From positions 434,001-498,000 of the forward strand of contig NZ_FNZN01000004.1 in the NCBI RefSeq assembly GCF_900109345.1: a stretch of 64,000 nucleotides of DNA. Reading direction: 5' to 3'. Numbering within the stretch: the stretch's first letter is position 1; each line of letters starts with the position of its first letter. Positions 43,658-53,491 of the stretch are shown here, in pieces. Source of the DNA: Maribacter orientalis (lineage in GTDB: Bacteria; Bacteroidota; Bacteroidia; Flavobacteriales; Flavobacteriaceae). The notes beneath the pieces were generated by a model, which searched no databases, had not been told where the DNA came from, and saw only the letters and a list, made by a program, of their open reading frames with translations. The position numbers and the translations under genes were made by a program.

Positions 43658-45852
43658 GCAAACAAATCAATGTAGCCCTAATAGGGAATCCTAACACAGG
43701 TAAAACATCGGTTTTTAATCAATTAACCGGTCTCAACCAAAAAGTCGGTAATTATCCTGGTATTACTGTTGAGAAAAAAGAAGGTATTTGCAAATTACCT
43801 AGAGGTGTAAAAGCACACATATTAGATTTACCTGGTACCTATAGTTTAAATACCACCTCGTTAGATGAAAGTGTTGCCGTAGAACTTCTCTTGAATAAAA
43901 ATGACAAAGACCACCCAGACGTTGCCGTTGTCGTTTCTGATGTAGAGAATTTAAAGAGAAACCTTCTACTTTTCACCCAAATAAAAGATTTAAAAATACC
44001 TGCCATCTTAGTAATTAATATGGCCGACCGTATGTCTCGAAAAGGCATTTCGATAGATATTGATTTATTAGAAAAGAAACTGAACTGCAAAATTGCTTTG
44101 GTAAGTACCCGAAAAGAAACAGGTATTGATAAGCTTAGAGAGTTAATTGCAGATTACAAAAATCTTTCAAAGGCACAAAATGTAGATACTTCTGTAATTG
44201 CCCCAGAATATTTTGAGAAACTTCGCGAGACATTTCCTAAAGAGGATGTTTACAAATTATGGTTGGTCATCACACAAGATGTCAATTTCATGCCTTTAGA
44301 AAAGAAGTTATTTAAAGACGCCTCTTCTTTTGCGACCAAATCGAAATCTGAACTAAAACGGCTTCAACAAAAAGAAACCATTTTAAGATACCAGTTTATT
44401 AATGGCATTCTAAAAGAGACCTATAAGGTCGATGTTAATGCTGCCAAAGGCTTTAGGGCAACTTTAGATAAAGTATTGACCCATAAAGTATTTGGATACG
44501 TCATATTCTTATTAATTCTTTTGACTATTTTCCAAGCTATTTATGGATGGAGTGAATACCCAATGGATTTGATTGATGGTTTCTTTGCCTCTGCCACTGA
44601 ATGGGTAAAAGACACGCTACCGCCAGGCGTGTTTACCAACCTTATCGCAGAAGGTATTTTAGCTGGTATTGGTGGTATCGTAATATTCATTCCCCAGATC
44701 GCTTTCTTATTCCTCTTTATAGCATTACTTGAAGAGACAGGTTATATGAGTAGGGTTGTTTTTTTAATGGATAGAATAATGCGTCCTTTTGGTTTAAGCG
44801 GTAAAAGTGTTGTGCCTTTAATTTCTGGTACTGCCTGCGCCATACCCGCGGTAATGGCTACGAGAACAATAGAAAACTGGAAAGAAAGGCTCATTACCAT
44901 ATTGGTTGTCCCTTTTACAACGTGCTCTGCTAGACTACCTGTTTATTTGATTATTATCGCATTGGTCATACCAGAAGGTAGCCTTCTAGGTTTAAGCTAC
45001 AAAGCGCTGACCCTTATGCTTTTGTACCTATTAGGTTTTGGGGCTTCCATTTTTTCTGCACTTATCTTAAATAAGATATTAAAAATTAAGAGTAAATCAT
45101 TTTTTGTTGTTGAAATGCCCAATTACAAATTACCATTGCTTAAAAATGTTGGGTATACAGTTCTTGAAAAAACTAAAAGCTTTGTTTTTGGAGCGGGTAA
45201 AATCATTCTTGCCATTTCAATTATTCTATGGTTTCTAGGTTCCAACGGATTTTCTGATGAATTCAAGAATGCAGAAACAATTGTAACCAATAGGGTTAAA
45301 GAACAAGGCTTTAGCAGTAGTAGTGAAATATATTTTGAAAACAACCAAAACGATTTAAATACTGGTTTAGAATCAGATACAGATTCTGCAGCACTGCAAC
45401 AAAAAGAACTTGAAGAGCGGGCCATAAGCCAAGAGATTGCAAGCTATAAACTAGAACATTCTTACATGGGCTACATGGGAAAAGCAATAGAACCTATTGT
45501 AAGACCATTGGGTTATGATTGGAAAATAGGCATTGCAGTACTTACTTCTTTTGCTGCAAGGGAAGTCTTTGTAGGCACCCTTGCAACAATTTACAGCGTA
45601 GGCAATGATGAGGAAGAAACTATTAAAAACAGAATGGCTGCAGAAGTTAACCCAATAACTAAAAAACCACTTTTTAATTTGGCTTCTGGTATCTCCCTGC
45701 TTTTATTCTATGCTTTTGCCATGCAATGTATGAGTACATTAGCTGTTGTAAAAAGAGAGACAAATTCTTGGAAATGGCCAGCAGGACAACTAGTTTTCAT
45801 GAGTCTTTTTGCGTATCTTGTTGCTTTAATAGCTTATCAATTATTAAAATAA
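43654..45852 (+). CDS. feoB: Ferrous iron transporter FeoB
   Basis: A 732-residue inner-membrane Fe(II) transporter with an N-terminal G domain: G1 GNPNTGKTS at 11-19, G3 DLPGTYSL, and NMAD in the G4 position. A helical spacer domain follows, then the membrane part from ~275 with about eight helices in two Gate repeats (SGTACAIPAV, CSARLPVY). The insert near 545-590 is charged. It is coupled by 4 bases to feoA and followed by the Cys-rich partner. Full length for the family. Confidence 0.95.
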   Translation: MSKQINVALIGNPNTGKTSVFNQLTGLNQKVGNYPGITVEKKEGICKLPRGVKAHILDLPGTYSLNTTSLDESVAVELLLNKNDKDHPDVAVVVSDVENLKRNLLLFTQIKDLKIPAILVINMADRMSRKGISIDIDLLEKKLNCKIALVSTRKETGIDKLRELIADYKNLSKAQNVDTSVIAPEYFEKLRETFPKEDVYKLWLVITQDVNFMPLEKKLFKDASSFATKSKSELKRLQQKETILRYQFINGILKETYKVDVNAAKGFRATLDKVLTHKVFGYVIFLLILLTIFQAIYGWSEYPMDLIDGFFASATEWVKDTLPPGVFTNLIAEGILAGIGGIVIFIPQIAFLFLFIALLEETGYMSRVVFLMDRIMRPFGLSGKSVVPLISGTACAIPAVMATRTIENWKERLITILVVPFTTCSARLPVYLIIIALVIPEGSLLGLSYKALTLMLLYLLGFGASIFSALILNKILKIKSKSFFVVEMPNYKLPLLKNVGYTVLEKTKSFVFGAGKIILAISIILWFLGSNGFSDEFKNAETIVTNRVKEQGFSSSSEIYFENNQNDLNTGLESDTDSAALQQKELEERAISQEIASYKLEHSYMGYMGKAIEPIVRPLGYDWKIGIAVLTSFAAREVFVGTLATIYSVGNDEEETIKNRMAAEVNPITKKPLFNLASGISLLLFYAFAMQCMSTLAVVKRETNSWKWPAGQLVFMSLFAYLVALIAYQLLK

Positions 45853-45853
45853 A

Positions 45854-46003
45854 ATGGACACTTTACAACACATATTAGTTTACATAACACTAGCAATCTC
45901 CGTAGGTTATTTAGTTTCCAAATTTTTTCTTCCAAAATCAATTTGGTCAGGCAAAAAGTCCAGCTCAAAAGCATGTGGGCAAGATGATTGTGGCTGCCAT
46001 TAA
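45854..46003 (+). CDS. FeoB-associated Cys-rich membrane protein
   Basis: A 49-residue protein one base after the feoB stop: one N-terminal membrane helix (LVYITLAISVGYLVSKFFLP) and a short C-terminal tail with CGQDDCGCH. This is the size and pattern of the small Cys-rich proteins that follow feoB in Bacteroidota. It probably binds iron or regulates FeoB. Confidence 0.85.
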   Translation: MDTLQHILVYITLAISVGYLVSKFFLPKSIWSGKKSSSKACGQDDCGCH

Positions 46004-46140
46004 GTTTGATTTATTCTTCATTGCACATTCAACAAGATTTATTATTTAGTTAAATAAATTCTAAAACGTTCCTAACGGTTTCCAAAACTGTAACGTTTCT
46101 AACATTGGTTCGTCTAGTTTGCGTTGCAATAATCGAACCT

Positions 46141-47679
46141 ATGAATACAAAAAGACTACTCGTATCACTTTATATCGTTTTAATCGCCAGCATATCTAAT
46201 GTACAGTCACAGAGTTTAAGTGCATTTGTAATAGATAGCGTAAGCCAACAACCCATACCCTACGCTACTGTTCAATTAAAAGAAAAAGGAGTAATCACCA
46301 ATGAAGATGGAAATTTTAATTTCATATTAAATGAAACTATAGCAGAATCTGATTCCTTAATTATTTCTTCCATGGGCTATGAAACTCTCTCTAAACCCAT
46401 ATCTGAATTTATTACCAATAGAATATTACTCACACCTAAAGCAATCGAATTAAGGGAAGTCATTGTATCAAACAAAAATTATACAGCTGATGAGATAATG
46501 GAATTGGTGGAGGATAATTTAGAAAAGAACTATACTAATGACCTTACCAAAAAAAGACTTTTTCATAGAGAATCTAGTTCTCATCGTTGGACACAAAGCA
46601 ATTTTAAAATAAAAAAATCTTCCATTGATGTTTTAAACCAACAATTCATAGATAGTGTAATATCTAGTGTACCCAAAAATGATAGCTATTATTCTGAAAT
46701 AGTTGGTGACCTATATGGTAATTTCAATACCGAAGCACAAAAGCTCGATTTATTAAAAGCGTCAAAGCTATTTGACAAAAGCACCGATTTAGATTATGAA
46801 AAATTAGAAGAAAAATTCAATGATATTCTTAAAGACAACGTGAAACCTGGATCTTATTTTAAGATCAAGTCTGGGCTTTTATCCTTCAAAATAGATGCTG
46901 ATGAAGTAAATCAGCTATTCGAAGAAGACATTGACTCTACAGATGTTGCAGAAGTTAATAAAGAGCTTGAAGAAAAAAAGAAAAATAAGGAAGAAGAAGA
47001 AAAAAATTACGCCAAATGGAGAAGGAATAATTTGGCCGGTATTTTAAGTACACTACCTACACAAGAAGATTCTGATTTAAACTTTATTTCGAAATCCAGA
47101 AAATATGATTTTGCGTTACAAGAATTTACCTATTTAGGAAATGATGCGGTTTACGTAATTTCATTTCAACCTAGTGGAGCTGCCGATTATGAAGGCACAC
47201 TGTATGTAAATGCAGATGATTTTGCACTGCTACAAGTCGATTATACTAATGTGAAGCCCGTTAAAAAATTCAATTTGCTGGGCATTTCAGCTAACAAGTA
47301 CCTTTCAAAAGGGAAAATCATTTACAATAAAGGCTCGAATGGTTTTTATGGCCTTCGATATTTCGAATCTGAAACAGGTGAGCGATTCGGTATAAAAAGA
47401 CCTTTAAAAATAATTGAAAAAAACAAAGTAGTAAAAGGTAGAAATAAACAAAACGAATTATCTGGCAATATGGACTTTGTATTTAATAACGTAGAAAAAA
47501 ATGAAGTAATCATTTTTGAATCGGAAAGTATAAGTCAGGCAACTTTTGATGCTTTCACAGAAAACAACGCCGTATCACCCACATATATGCCAAAATACGA
47601 CCCAGAATTCTGGAAGGGTTATGCTATTATGGAACCAAATACAGCTATAAAAGAATTTTCCGCTACATCTTCAGAATAG
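46141..47679 (+). CDS. Secreted protein with carboxypeptidase-like regulatory domain
   Basis: A 512-residue protein from the ATG at 46141 (MNTKRLLVSLYIVLIASIS), with a signal peptide and then a CarboxypepD_reg-like domain (AFVIDSVSQQPIPYATVQLK, TNEDGNFNF, LIISSMGYE). Unlike TonB receptors it lacks plug and barrel. A coiled region at ~270-310 (EVNKELEEKKKNKEEEEKNY) separates it from a beta-rich C-terminal half resembling the large soluble part of such proteins. It is probably an outer-membrane-associated protein. Function is unknown. Confidence 0.75.
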   Translation: MNTKRLLVSLYIVLIASISNVQSQSLSAFVIDSVSQQPIPYATVQLKEKGVITNEDGNFNFILNETIAESDSLIISSMGYETLSKPISEFITNRILLTPKAIELREVIVSNKNYTADEIMELVEDNLEKNYTNDLTKKRLFHRESSSHRWTQSNFKIKKSSIDVLNQQFIDSVISSVPKNDSYYSEIVGDLYGNFNTEAQKLDLLKASKLFDKSTDLDYEKLEEKFNDILKDNVKPGSYFKIKSGLLSFKIDADEVNQLFEEDIDSTDVAEVNKELEEKKKNKEEEEKNYAKWRRNNLAGILSTLPTQEDSDLNFISKSRKYDFALQEFTYLGNDAVYVISFQPSGAADYEGTLYVNADDFALLQVDYTNVKPVKKFNLLGISANKYLSKGKIIYNKGSNGFYGLRYFESETGERFGIKRPLKIIEKNKVVKGRNKQNELSGNMDFVFNNVEKNEVIIFESESISQATFDAFTENNAVSPTYMPKYDPEFWKGYAIMEPNTAIKEFSATSSE

Positions 47680-47681
47680 CC

Positions 47682-48068
47682 TTAGATTATGTTTTTAATA
47701 AAGTGATAAATTAATAATCCCCAACCGATTACCAAAAAGAGTCCACCCAATGGGGTAATAGGACCAAGAATTTTGAATTTCTTCCCTTTAGCAGCGCTAA
47801 TACAAAGTCCGTAAATACTAAAGGAAAAAAGAAATGTTCCAATCATAAAACAGAACAACATACTTTTCTCTAAAGAGCTTTCTAGATTGAGATTAAAACT
47901 GAGCATTAGAATCAACAAAGCATGATACATTTGATATTTTACCCCTGTTTCAAAACTACTTAACTGATCTACCGAAAATGTTTTTTTTAGTAAATGGGCT
48001 CCAAAGGCACCAAATATTACCGCCAACATACCTAACAACGCCCCAACTAACTGTGCTACTAAAACCAT
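47682..48068 (-). CDS. DUF423-family membrane protein
   Basis: A 128-residue protein with four predicted helices and the family signatures GALLGMLAVIFGAFGAHLLK, the KYQMYHALLIL stretch and ITPLGGLFLVIGWG. DUF423 proteins (YgdD/YwdK-like) lie in the inner membrane; their function is not established. Its 3' end is 2 bases from the convergent upstream gene. Confidence 0.85.
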   Translation of the reverse strand: MVLVAQLVGALLGMLAVIFGAFGAHLLKKTFSVDQLSSFETGVKYQMYHALLILMLSFNLNLESSLEKSMLFCFMIGTFLFSFSIYGLCISAAKGKKFKILGPITPLGGLFLVIGWGLLIYHFIKNII

Positions 48069-48140
48069 ATTGTTTTTATTTCAAAGATACTGTCATCGCC
48101 TTTTAAATTCATATATTAACTCATACATTATCCTATAATT

Positions 48141-48548
48141 ATGAAAAAATCAATACCAGTATTACTAATAGCAGCAATGGTTATCTTAGGTAGTTGTGGA
48201 ACAACAAAAAAGACAAATAACAACACAGATTCTACTTCATTAAATGATGAATTAAAAGATAGAAATAGAGCAAATGTATCTTTATTGCAGCGTATAACCC
48301 AAATGCGGGGTGTTGTACTTCATAATAATTTACCTGTCATAAATAAAACAGCCAATTCATTCGCATCAGCAGGAAATCAAGAACCGTTATATGTTCTCAA
48401 TAATCAAATTATTGGCAATTCTTTTCATTCGATTAACGAAATTATCGATAATTATAATATAAAAAAAATTACCATTCTAACCGGTGCAGATGCTGCCAGT
48501 TACGGTTCTCAAGGATCGAATGGAGTAATAAAAATAGTAAGTTATTAA
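48141..48548 (+). CDS. Small lipoprotein with TonB-plug-like motif
   Basis: A 135-residue lipoprotein (lipobox LGSC) with a C-terminal half that echoes a TonB receptor plug: EPLYVLNNQIIG, NEIIDNYNIKKITILTGADAASYGSQGSNGVIKIVSY. In receptors the same words (LYVLDG, IEKIEVLKGASAAIYGSRGANGVI) precede the barrel; here there is no barrel. It may bind an outer-membrane partner in a plug-like way. The role is unknown. Confidence 0.75.
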   Translation: MKKSIPVLLIAAMVILGSCGTTKKTNNNTDSTSLNDELKDRNRANVSLLQRITQMRGVVLHNNLPVINKTANSFASAGNQEPLYVLNNQIIGNSFHSINEIIDNYNIKKITILTGADAASYGSQGSNGVIKIVSY

Positions 48549-48554
48549 TAGGAA

Positions 48555-48977
48555 TTACTGAAGGCTAATTTTCATTTCCATATTAGAATTAAAGGTAAAT
48601 ACACACTCTTCAAATTTTGGTGGACCGAACATTTTCATTTTACCATTCGAAAAGGCAACTTGTTCTTTAGGGATGCCGAGTATATTCGTATCTAGATTTT
48701 TATTATCATTTACATCGTGAAAAATTGCAATGGCATATTCACCATCTGGCAAATCAGTTATATGAAAAGCAGTGTTCCCTTTGACGGCTTTCTCTGAGCC
48801 AGATTTATATACCTTATCAAACTTTAAAAAAGAACTTTCATTGTTGTAAATAGCGAAACATATATACCCTTCTTCAGAAGCTACACCATCAATATTCAAA
48901 CTAAGACTATGCTGTGCATTAATCATATTTGAAATCACTACAAAAAGGAAGAGTAATAAGAAATTCTTATGTATCAT
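48555..48977 (-). CDS. DUF2141-family secreted protein
   Basis: A 140-residue secreted protein (signal peptide to MINAQ) with the family blocks GYICFAIYNNESSFL, LPDGEYAIAIFHDVNDN-NLDTNILGIPKE and GPPKFEECVF. DUF2141 proteins are small beta-sandwiches of unknown function, probably envelope-associated. It is convergent with the plug-like lipoprotein gene. Confidence 0.88.
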   Translation of the reverse strand: MIHKNFLLLFLFVVISNMINAQHSLSLNIDGVASEEGYICFAIYNNESSFLKFDKVYKSGSEKAVKGNTAFHITDLPDGEYAIAIFHDVNDNKNLDTNILGIPKEQVAFSNGKMKMFGPPKFEECVFTFNSNMEMKISLQ

Positions 48978-49036
48978 ACTTCAAAAAATCAATTTTAAAA
49001 GTAATTCCAATTTTGATGCCATATTCTTTATTTCAA

Positions 49037-49477
49037 CTAATTAGGAGTACGTAGCGAATTCATTTTGGCGGTTAACTCATCTAAAAGGTTGATAGTTTTT
49101 ACCGAATCCTTCAGATTGAAATATAAATAAGTCGAATCTTTATACACCAATTTCACTTTCTTCTGATCTATGTTATCGACAAATACATACACTTTTTTAT
49201 CTGTTAGCGAATCTTTAAACTCCCTAAAAATTCCTTTCTCTTTTTCTAGGGCCGAAAAACCATTTAAACGCTCCATAGGAGGAATTCTTTCAACCATGAC
49301 CAAACTATCTAATTCGCTGTAGGGAATCTCTACAGCATAAAAACCTGACCTCAACTTAAGACTTTGGCTATCATTACTAATCCAGTTTTTAAAGTGCAGT
49401 ATTAATATTGCAGCACAGAGGATTACAGTTACTATTAACAAAACTGTCCAAATCCAATGATTCTTAGTCAAGCGCAT
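49037..49477 (-). CDS. Membrane-anchored hypothetical protein
   Basis: A 146-residue protein with one N-terminal helix (WIWTVLLIVTVILCAAILIL) and a soluble domain of ~110 residues (YAVEIPYSELDSLVMVERIP, KVYVFVDNIDQKKVKLVY). I recognise no family. It is alone between two minus-strand units. Confidence 0.65.
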   Translation of the reverse strand: MRLTKNHWIWTVLLIVTVILCAAILILHFKNWISNDSQSLKLRSGFYAVEIPYSELDSLVMVERIPPMERLNGFSALEKEKGIFREFKDSLTDKKVYVFVDNIDQKKVKLVYKDSTYLYFNLKDSVKTINLLDELTAKMNSLRTPN

Positions 49478-49599
49478 AAATTCTTAAAAGTTTATTGTTA
49501 TAACCTCTAACTGCTTTAACGGTAAAAGTGCTATTAAATTACTCTTACAATGACAAACACATTTAATGTTTTATTTAGAGTGATTTTATTCTATAAACT

Positions 49600-50421
49600 C
49601 TAACCTAAACCAACATCTAAAGTCATCATAATTATAAAACCACCAATGAAACCCATTGTAGCAATATCGGTGTATTTGTCTTGCTGGGTTTCTGGTATCA
49701 CCTCTTCTACTACCACAAAAATCATTGCGCCTGCAGCAAATGAAAGTGCATAAGGTAAAATAGGCTGAAAGGTCATTACGGCCCAAGCACCTAAAACGGC
49801 AGCTATAGGCTCTACCAAGGCCGATGCCTGACCAAACATAAAGCTTTTAGTTCTGCTAAGTCCATGTCTTCTTAAGGGCATGGCAACAGCAAACCCTTCT
49901 GGGAAATTTTGTAATCCTATACCAAGTGCCAAAGCGACAGCACCACCAATTGAGGCACCATCAAAACCAGCTGCCACCCCACCAAAAAGCACCCCAACGG
50001 CCAATCCTTCAGGAATGTTATGAAGGGTTATTGCCAAGGTAAGCAAGGTCGTTCTATGCCAAGGTGTCTTTACCCCTTCTGCTTCACTTTCTTTAAAATT
50101 GATATGAAGGTGCGGTAATATTTTATCCAATCCGAAAATAAATGCAGCCCCAAGTAGAAAACCAACAGCTGCCGGAATTACTTTTTCAAACCCCTCTCCA
50201 GGACTCATTTCTATACCTGGCGCCAACAGACTCCAAAAACTGGCTGCTACCATAACACCCCCTGTAAAGCCGAGCATACCATCTAAAACTGCACGATTTA
50301 GCGTTTTAAACAAAAACACTAATGCAGCGCCAGCTGCAGTTAGTCCCCAAGTAAATAACGTCGCATAAAATGCAGCTAAAACCGGGTCTATAGATTCAAA
50401 ATAACTGATTATTTGTTCCAT
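49600..50421 (-). CDS. ZIP-family metal transporter
   Basis: A 273-residue inner-membrane protein with eight helices. Helix 4 carries the metal site ITLHNIPEGLAVG, and helix 5 GIGLQNFPEGFAVAMPL; a His-containing loop KILPHLHINFKE lies before them. ZIP proteins import Zn, Fe or Mn. It lies 29 bases downstream of a DtxR-type regulator gene and is surely in its operon, which favours Mn or Fe as regulating ion. Confidence 0.92.
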   Translation of the reverse strand: MEQIISYFESIDPVLAAFYATLFTWGLTAAGAALVFLFKTLNRAVLDGMLGFTGGVMVAASFWSLLAPGIEMSPGEGFEKVIPAAVGFLLGAAFIFGLDKILPHLHINFKESEAEGVKTPWHRTTLLTLAITLHNIPEGLAVGVLFGGVAAGFDGASIGGAVALALGIGLQNFPEGFAVAMPLRRHGLSRTKSFMFGQASALVEPIAAVLGAWAVMTFQPILPYALSFAAGAMIFVVVEEVIPETQQDKYTDIATMGFIGGFIIMMTLDVGLG

Positions 50422-50450
50422 AAATTAAAAATTATTACTAATAAAAATTA

Positions 50451-51113
50451 TTACTCCTCATCTACAATCTCTAAAAATAAATTTGACGCTATCTGTTCTG
50501 AAATACGAATAGCCCCAACTCTTGTTAAAATGGTAACAGAACCATCGAATTCTTCTCTATCCAAAATTTTAAATGTGTCGCCTAAAGCAATATTATTCTT
50601 ATCTAAAAACTTTAAAAAAGTAACAGAAGAATCATTTACACCAACACATACACCTTCACTTAAAACAGGTAATTCACTTATTAATTTTTTCACCGACTTA
50701 GTGAAAAATCCTTCTTTATTTGGTATCGGATCACCATGTGGGTCTACCTTCGGAAATCCTAAATGAGCATCTAATTTATCAATTAAAGCATCACTCTTTA
50801 TATGTTCTAATTGCTCTGCCACCTCATGAACCTCATCCCAAGAAAAATTCAGTTTATCCACCAAAAAAACTTCCCAAAGGCGATGCTTACGTATAATGGA
50901 AAGTGCCACGAGTCTACCTTTTTCAGAAAGTGATACACCTTGGTACTTCTTATATTTTACTAATGACTTCTCTGATAATTTTTTTACCATATCGGTCACA
51001 GACGATGGTTTCGTCTTCATTTGTTCTGCAATAGCATTGGTAGCCACTGATTTACTATCTATTTGACTTAGATGATAAATCGCTTTTATATAATCTTCTT
51101 CTGATAAGGTCAT
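50451..51113 (-). CDS. DtxR/MntR-family metal-dependent repressor
   Basis: A 220-residue regulator from the ATG at 51113 (MTLSEEDYIKAIYHLSQ); seven in-frame codons precede it without sense. The winged HTH is at ~10-65 (TNAIAEQMKTKPSSVTDMVKKLSEK). The metal-binding dimerisation domain follows (HKLWEVFLVDKL-type region, HEVAEQLEHIKSDALIDKLDAHLG). A C-terminal FeoA-like SH3 domain ends the protein (ALGDTFKILDREEFDGSVTI). It controls the ZIP gene in the same operon and probably the divergent TonB receptor. Confidence 0.9.
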   Translation of the reverse strand: MTLSEEDYIKAIYHLSQIDSKSVATNAIAEQMKTKPSSVTDMVKKLSEKSLVKYKKYQGVSLSEKGRLVALSIIRKHRLWEVFLVDKLNFSWDEVHEVAEQLEHIKSDALIDKLDAHLGFPKVDPHGDPIPNKEGFFTKSVKKLISELPVLSEGVCVGVNDSSVTFLKFLDKNNIALGDTFKILDREEFDGSVTILTRVGAIRISEQIASNLFLEIVDEE

Positions 51114-51165
51114 TTCAAAATAATATAATAACAAAAATACATTTTTATACGTAAAAACAATTTTT

Positions 51166-51191
51166 TAGCTTTGTCTAAATTTATTTTTAGA
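51166..51191 (+). promoter_or_regulatory. TonB receptor promoter with candidate DtxR-type operator
   Basis: TAGCTTTG (51166-51173) is an exact -7 box. It is followed at once by TCTAAA-N6-TTTAGA (51174-51191), a perfect 6-bp inverted repeat whose last base is the A of the ATG. A repressor here would cover the transcript start. The divergent regulator gene begins 52 bases from the box. Confidence 0.55.
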
Positions 51192-53467
51192 TGTTTAGAA
51201 TTATTATTTTAGTGGTTTATTGTTTCATTTTTTCGAGCACCTACGCACAAGAAATGACCCTATCTGGTTCTGTAACATCTGAAAACTCACCTGCACCGTT
51301 CGTGAATATTTATTTAAAGAACACTGAACTAGGCACTTCATCCAATGAAAATGGATGGTATGAATTAAAAAATATTCCTCCTGGAAAATATACACTCATA
51401 GCTTCTACTATTGGCTATATGCCATTTAGCAAATCAATATTCGTAAAAAAGGGTCAGGAACAGTTATTAGATATCGACCTGAAACCTTCGATAGAATCAT
51501 TAGATGAAATGGTAGTTACTGGTACTTTAAAACCCGTCAGCAGACTTGAAAGTCCCGTGCCAGTTGAGGTATACAAGCCTACTTTTTTCAAGAAAAATCC
51601 AACGGCCAGTATTTTTGAAGCATTACAGAACGTGAATGGCGTACGGCCACAAATTAACTGCAATGTATGCAACACAGGCGATATTCATATAAACGGTCTT
51701 GAAGGGCCTTATACTCTTGTATTGATAGACGGCATGCCAATTGTTAGTGGGCTTGGCACCGTATATGGCCTGTCTGGCATACCTAACTCACTAATAGAGC
51801 AAATTGAAATTGTAAAAGGACCTGCTTCTACTCTTTATGGAAGTGAAGCTGTTGGCGGATTGATAAATATCATAACAAAAAACAACCTTACCGCACCAGT
51901 TTTTTCCGGAGATAGCTTTGTAACCGATTGGGGAGAGTACAATCTTGATATAGGCACTAAAATAAACGTAGGCAAAAAAACCAGTCTATTATTAGGTATC
52001 AATTATTTTAAATATGATAATCCGATTGATAATAATCGAGATAATTTCACGGATCTTACCTTACAAGATAGAATTTCCATATTTCAAAAATGGAACTTCA
52101 CCAGAAAGAAATCACGCATTCTCTCTTTGGCCAGTCGCTTTTTTTATGAAGACAGATGGGGAGGAGAATTACAATGGACACCAGAATTTAGAGGTGGAGA
52201 TGAAATTTATGGAGAAAGTATTTATACTCGTAGATGGGAAGTTTTAGGGAAATACCAACTCCCTTTTAAGGAGCAATTAATGTTATCATTCTCGTATAAT
52301 GACCATAGTCAAAACTCTGTTTATGGTAATGTATCTTACTTAGCGGACCAACGTATTGGTTTTACTCAGCTTACCTGGGACAAATCTCTGGGCAAGCATA
52401 GTATATTGGCTGGTTCTGCATTACGCCATAATTATTATGATGACAGTACACCAGCAACGTCAGATTCGAATGGCAATAAGCCCGATGAGGTAATTATACC
52501 AAGTATTTTTCTTCAAGATGAGATTTCCTTTAACAAAAAGCACGCTTTACTTTTGGGTGCTCGATATGATTATGATAATAGACATGGTTCAATTTTTACT
52601 CCAAGAGGAGCCTACAGGTTTAAGTTTACAGATAACGATATATTACGATTAAATGCAGGCACAGGTTTCAGGGTCGTAAATCTATTTACAGAAGAGCATG
52701 CCGCCCTTACCGGCTCACGTGAAGTCATCATTACCGAAGAATTGAAACCAGAACGTTCATTCAACGTAAATCTTAATTATCTAAAAAAAATGTATGAGGC
52801 TAACGGTACTTTCGTAACACTAGATGCATCCTTATTTTATACCAATTTCCAAAATATTATAATACCAGATTATGATACTAATCCTAATCAAATCATTTAT
52901 GATAATTTAAATGGAAAGTCAGTTTCTAAAGGGATAAGTGCCAATGTCGACATCTCTTTTCCAAGTAGCTTTAAACTAATGTTTGGCGGCACATTACAAA
53001 ACGTAAGCAATACTGAAAACGGAATTAGCAAACGTCAAATTCTTACAGAGAGTTATTCGGCGAATTGGGGATTAAGTTACACTATTAGAACTTGGAATTT
53101 AACTTTTGATTACACAGGAAACTTGTATGGACCAATGCGATTACCAACTTTAGGTGACAAAGACCCAAGAAGAGATTTTTCACCTACTTGGAGTATACAA
53201 AATATTCAATTCACATATAATGGAATCAAGAATTTTGAAATTTATGCTGGTGTGAAAAATTTATTAAACTGGACTCCGAATATTGGTAATCCGTTTATCA
53301 TCGCCCGTGCAAATGACCCCTTTGATAAAGAAGTAACTTTTGATACTAATGGCAATGCGGTTGCCACTTCTAATAATCCTTATGCGCTTACTTTTGACCC
53401 TACCTACGTTTATGGTCCTAATCAAGGAATCAGGTCTTTTCTTGGTTTACGCTACACATTGAATTAA
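51191..53467 (+). CDS. TonB-dependent outer-membrane receptor (metal-type)
   Basis: A 758-residue receptor. A signal peptide (to TYAQ) is followed by a CarboxypepD_reg-like domain (~20-100), a plug (SIFEALQNVNGVRPQI, LIDGMPIVSGL, IEIVKGPASTLYGSEAVGG), and a 22-strand barrel to IRSFLGLRYTLN. The plug contains CNVCNTGDIHINGLEG, whose Cys pair is seen in a subgroup placed beside metal regulators. It should import a metal chelate or heme-like compound; position next to a DtxR-type repressor and ZIP transporter supports that. Confidence 0.9.
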   Translation: MFRIIILVVYCFIFSSTYAQEMTLSGSVTSENSPAPFVNIYLKNTELGTSSNENGWYELKNIPPGKYTLIASTIGYMPFSKSIFVKKGQEQLLDIDLKPSIESLDEMVVTGTLKPVSRLESPVPVEVYKPTFFKKNPTASIFEALQNVNGVRPQINCNVCNTGDIHINGLEGPYTLVLIDGMPIVSGLGTVYGLSGIPNSLIEQIEIVKGPASTLYGSEAVGGLINIITKNNLTAPVFSGDSFVTDWGEYNLDIGTKINVGKKTSLLLGINYFKYDNPIDNNRDNFTDLTLQDRISIFQKWNFTRKKSRILSLASRFFYEDRWGGELQWTPEFRGGDEIYGESIYTRRWEVLGKYQLPFKEQLMLSFSYNDHSQNSVYGNVSYLADQRIGFTQLTWDKSLGKHSILAGSALRHNYYDDSTPATSDSNGNKPDEVIIPSIFLQDEISFNKKHALLLGARYDYDNRHGSIFTPRGAYRFKFTDNDILRLNAGTGFRVVNLFTEEHAALTGSREVIITEELKPERSFNVNLNYLKKMYEANGTFVTLDASLFYTNFQNIIIPDYDTNPNQIIYDNLNGKSVSKGISANVDISFPSSFKLMFGGTLQNVSNTENGISKRQILTESYSANWGLSYTIRTWNLTFDYTGNLYGPMRLPTLGDKDPRRDFSPTWSIQNIQFTYNGIKNFEIYAGVKNLLNWTPNIGNPFIIARANDPFDKEVTFDTNGNAVATSNNPYALTFDPTYVYGPNQGIRSFLGLRYTLN

Positions 53468-53491
53468 CGCCAAAAGACTATTGCTAATTCG

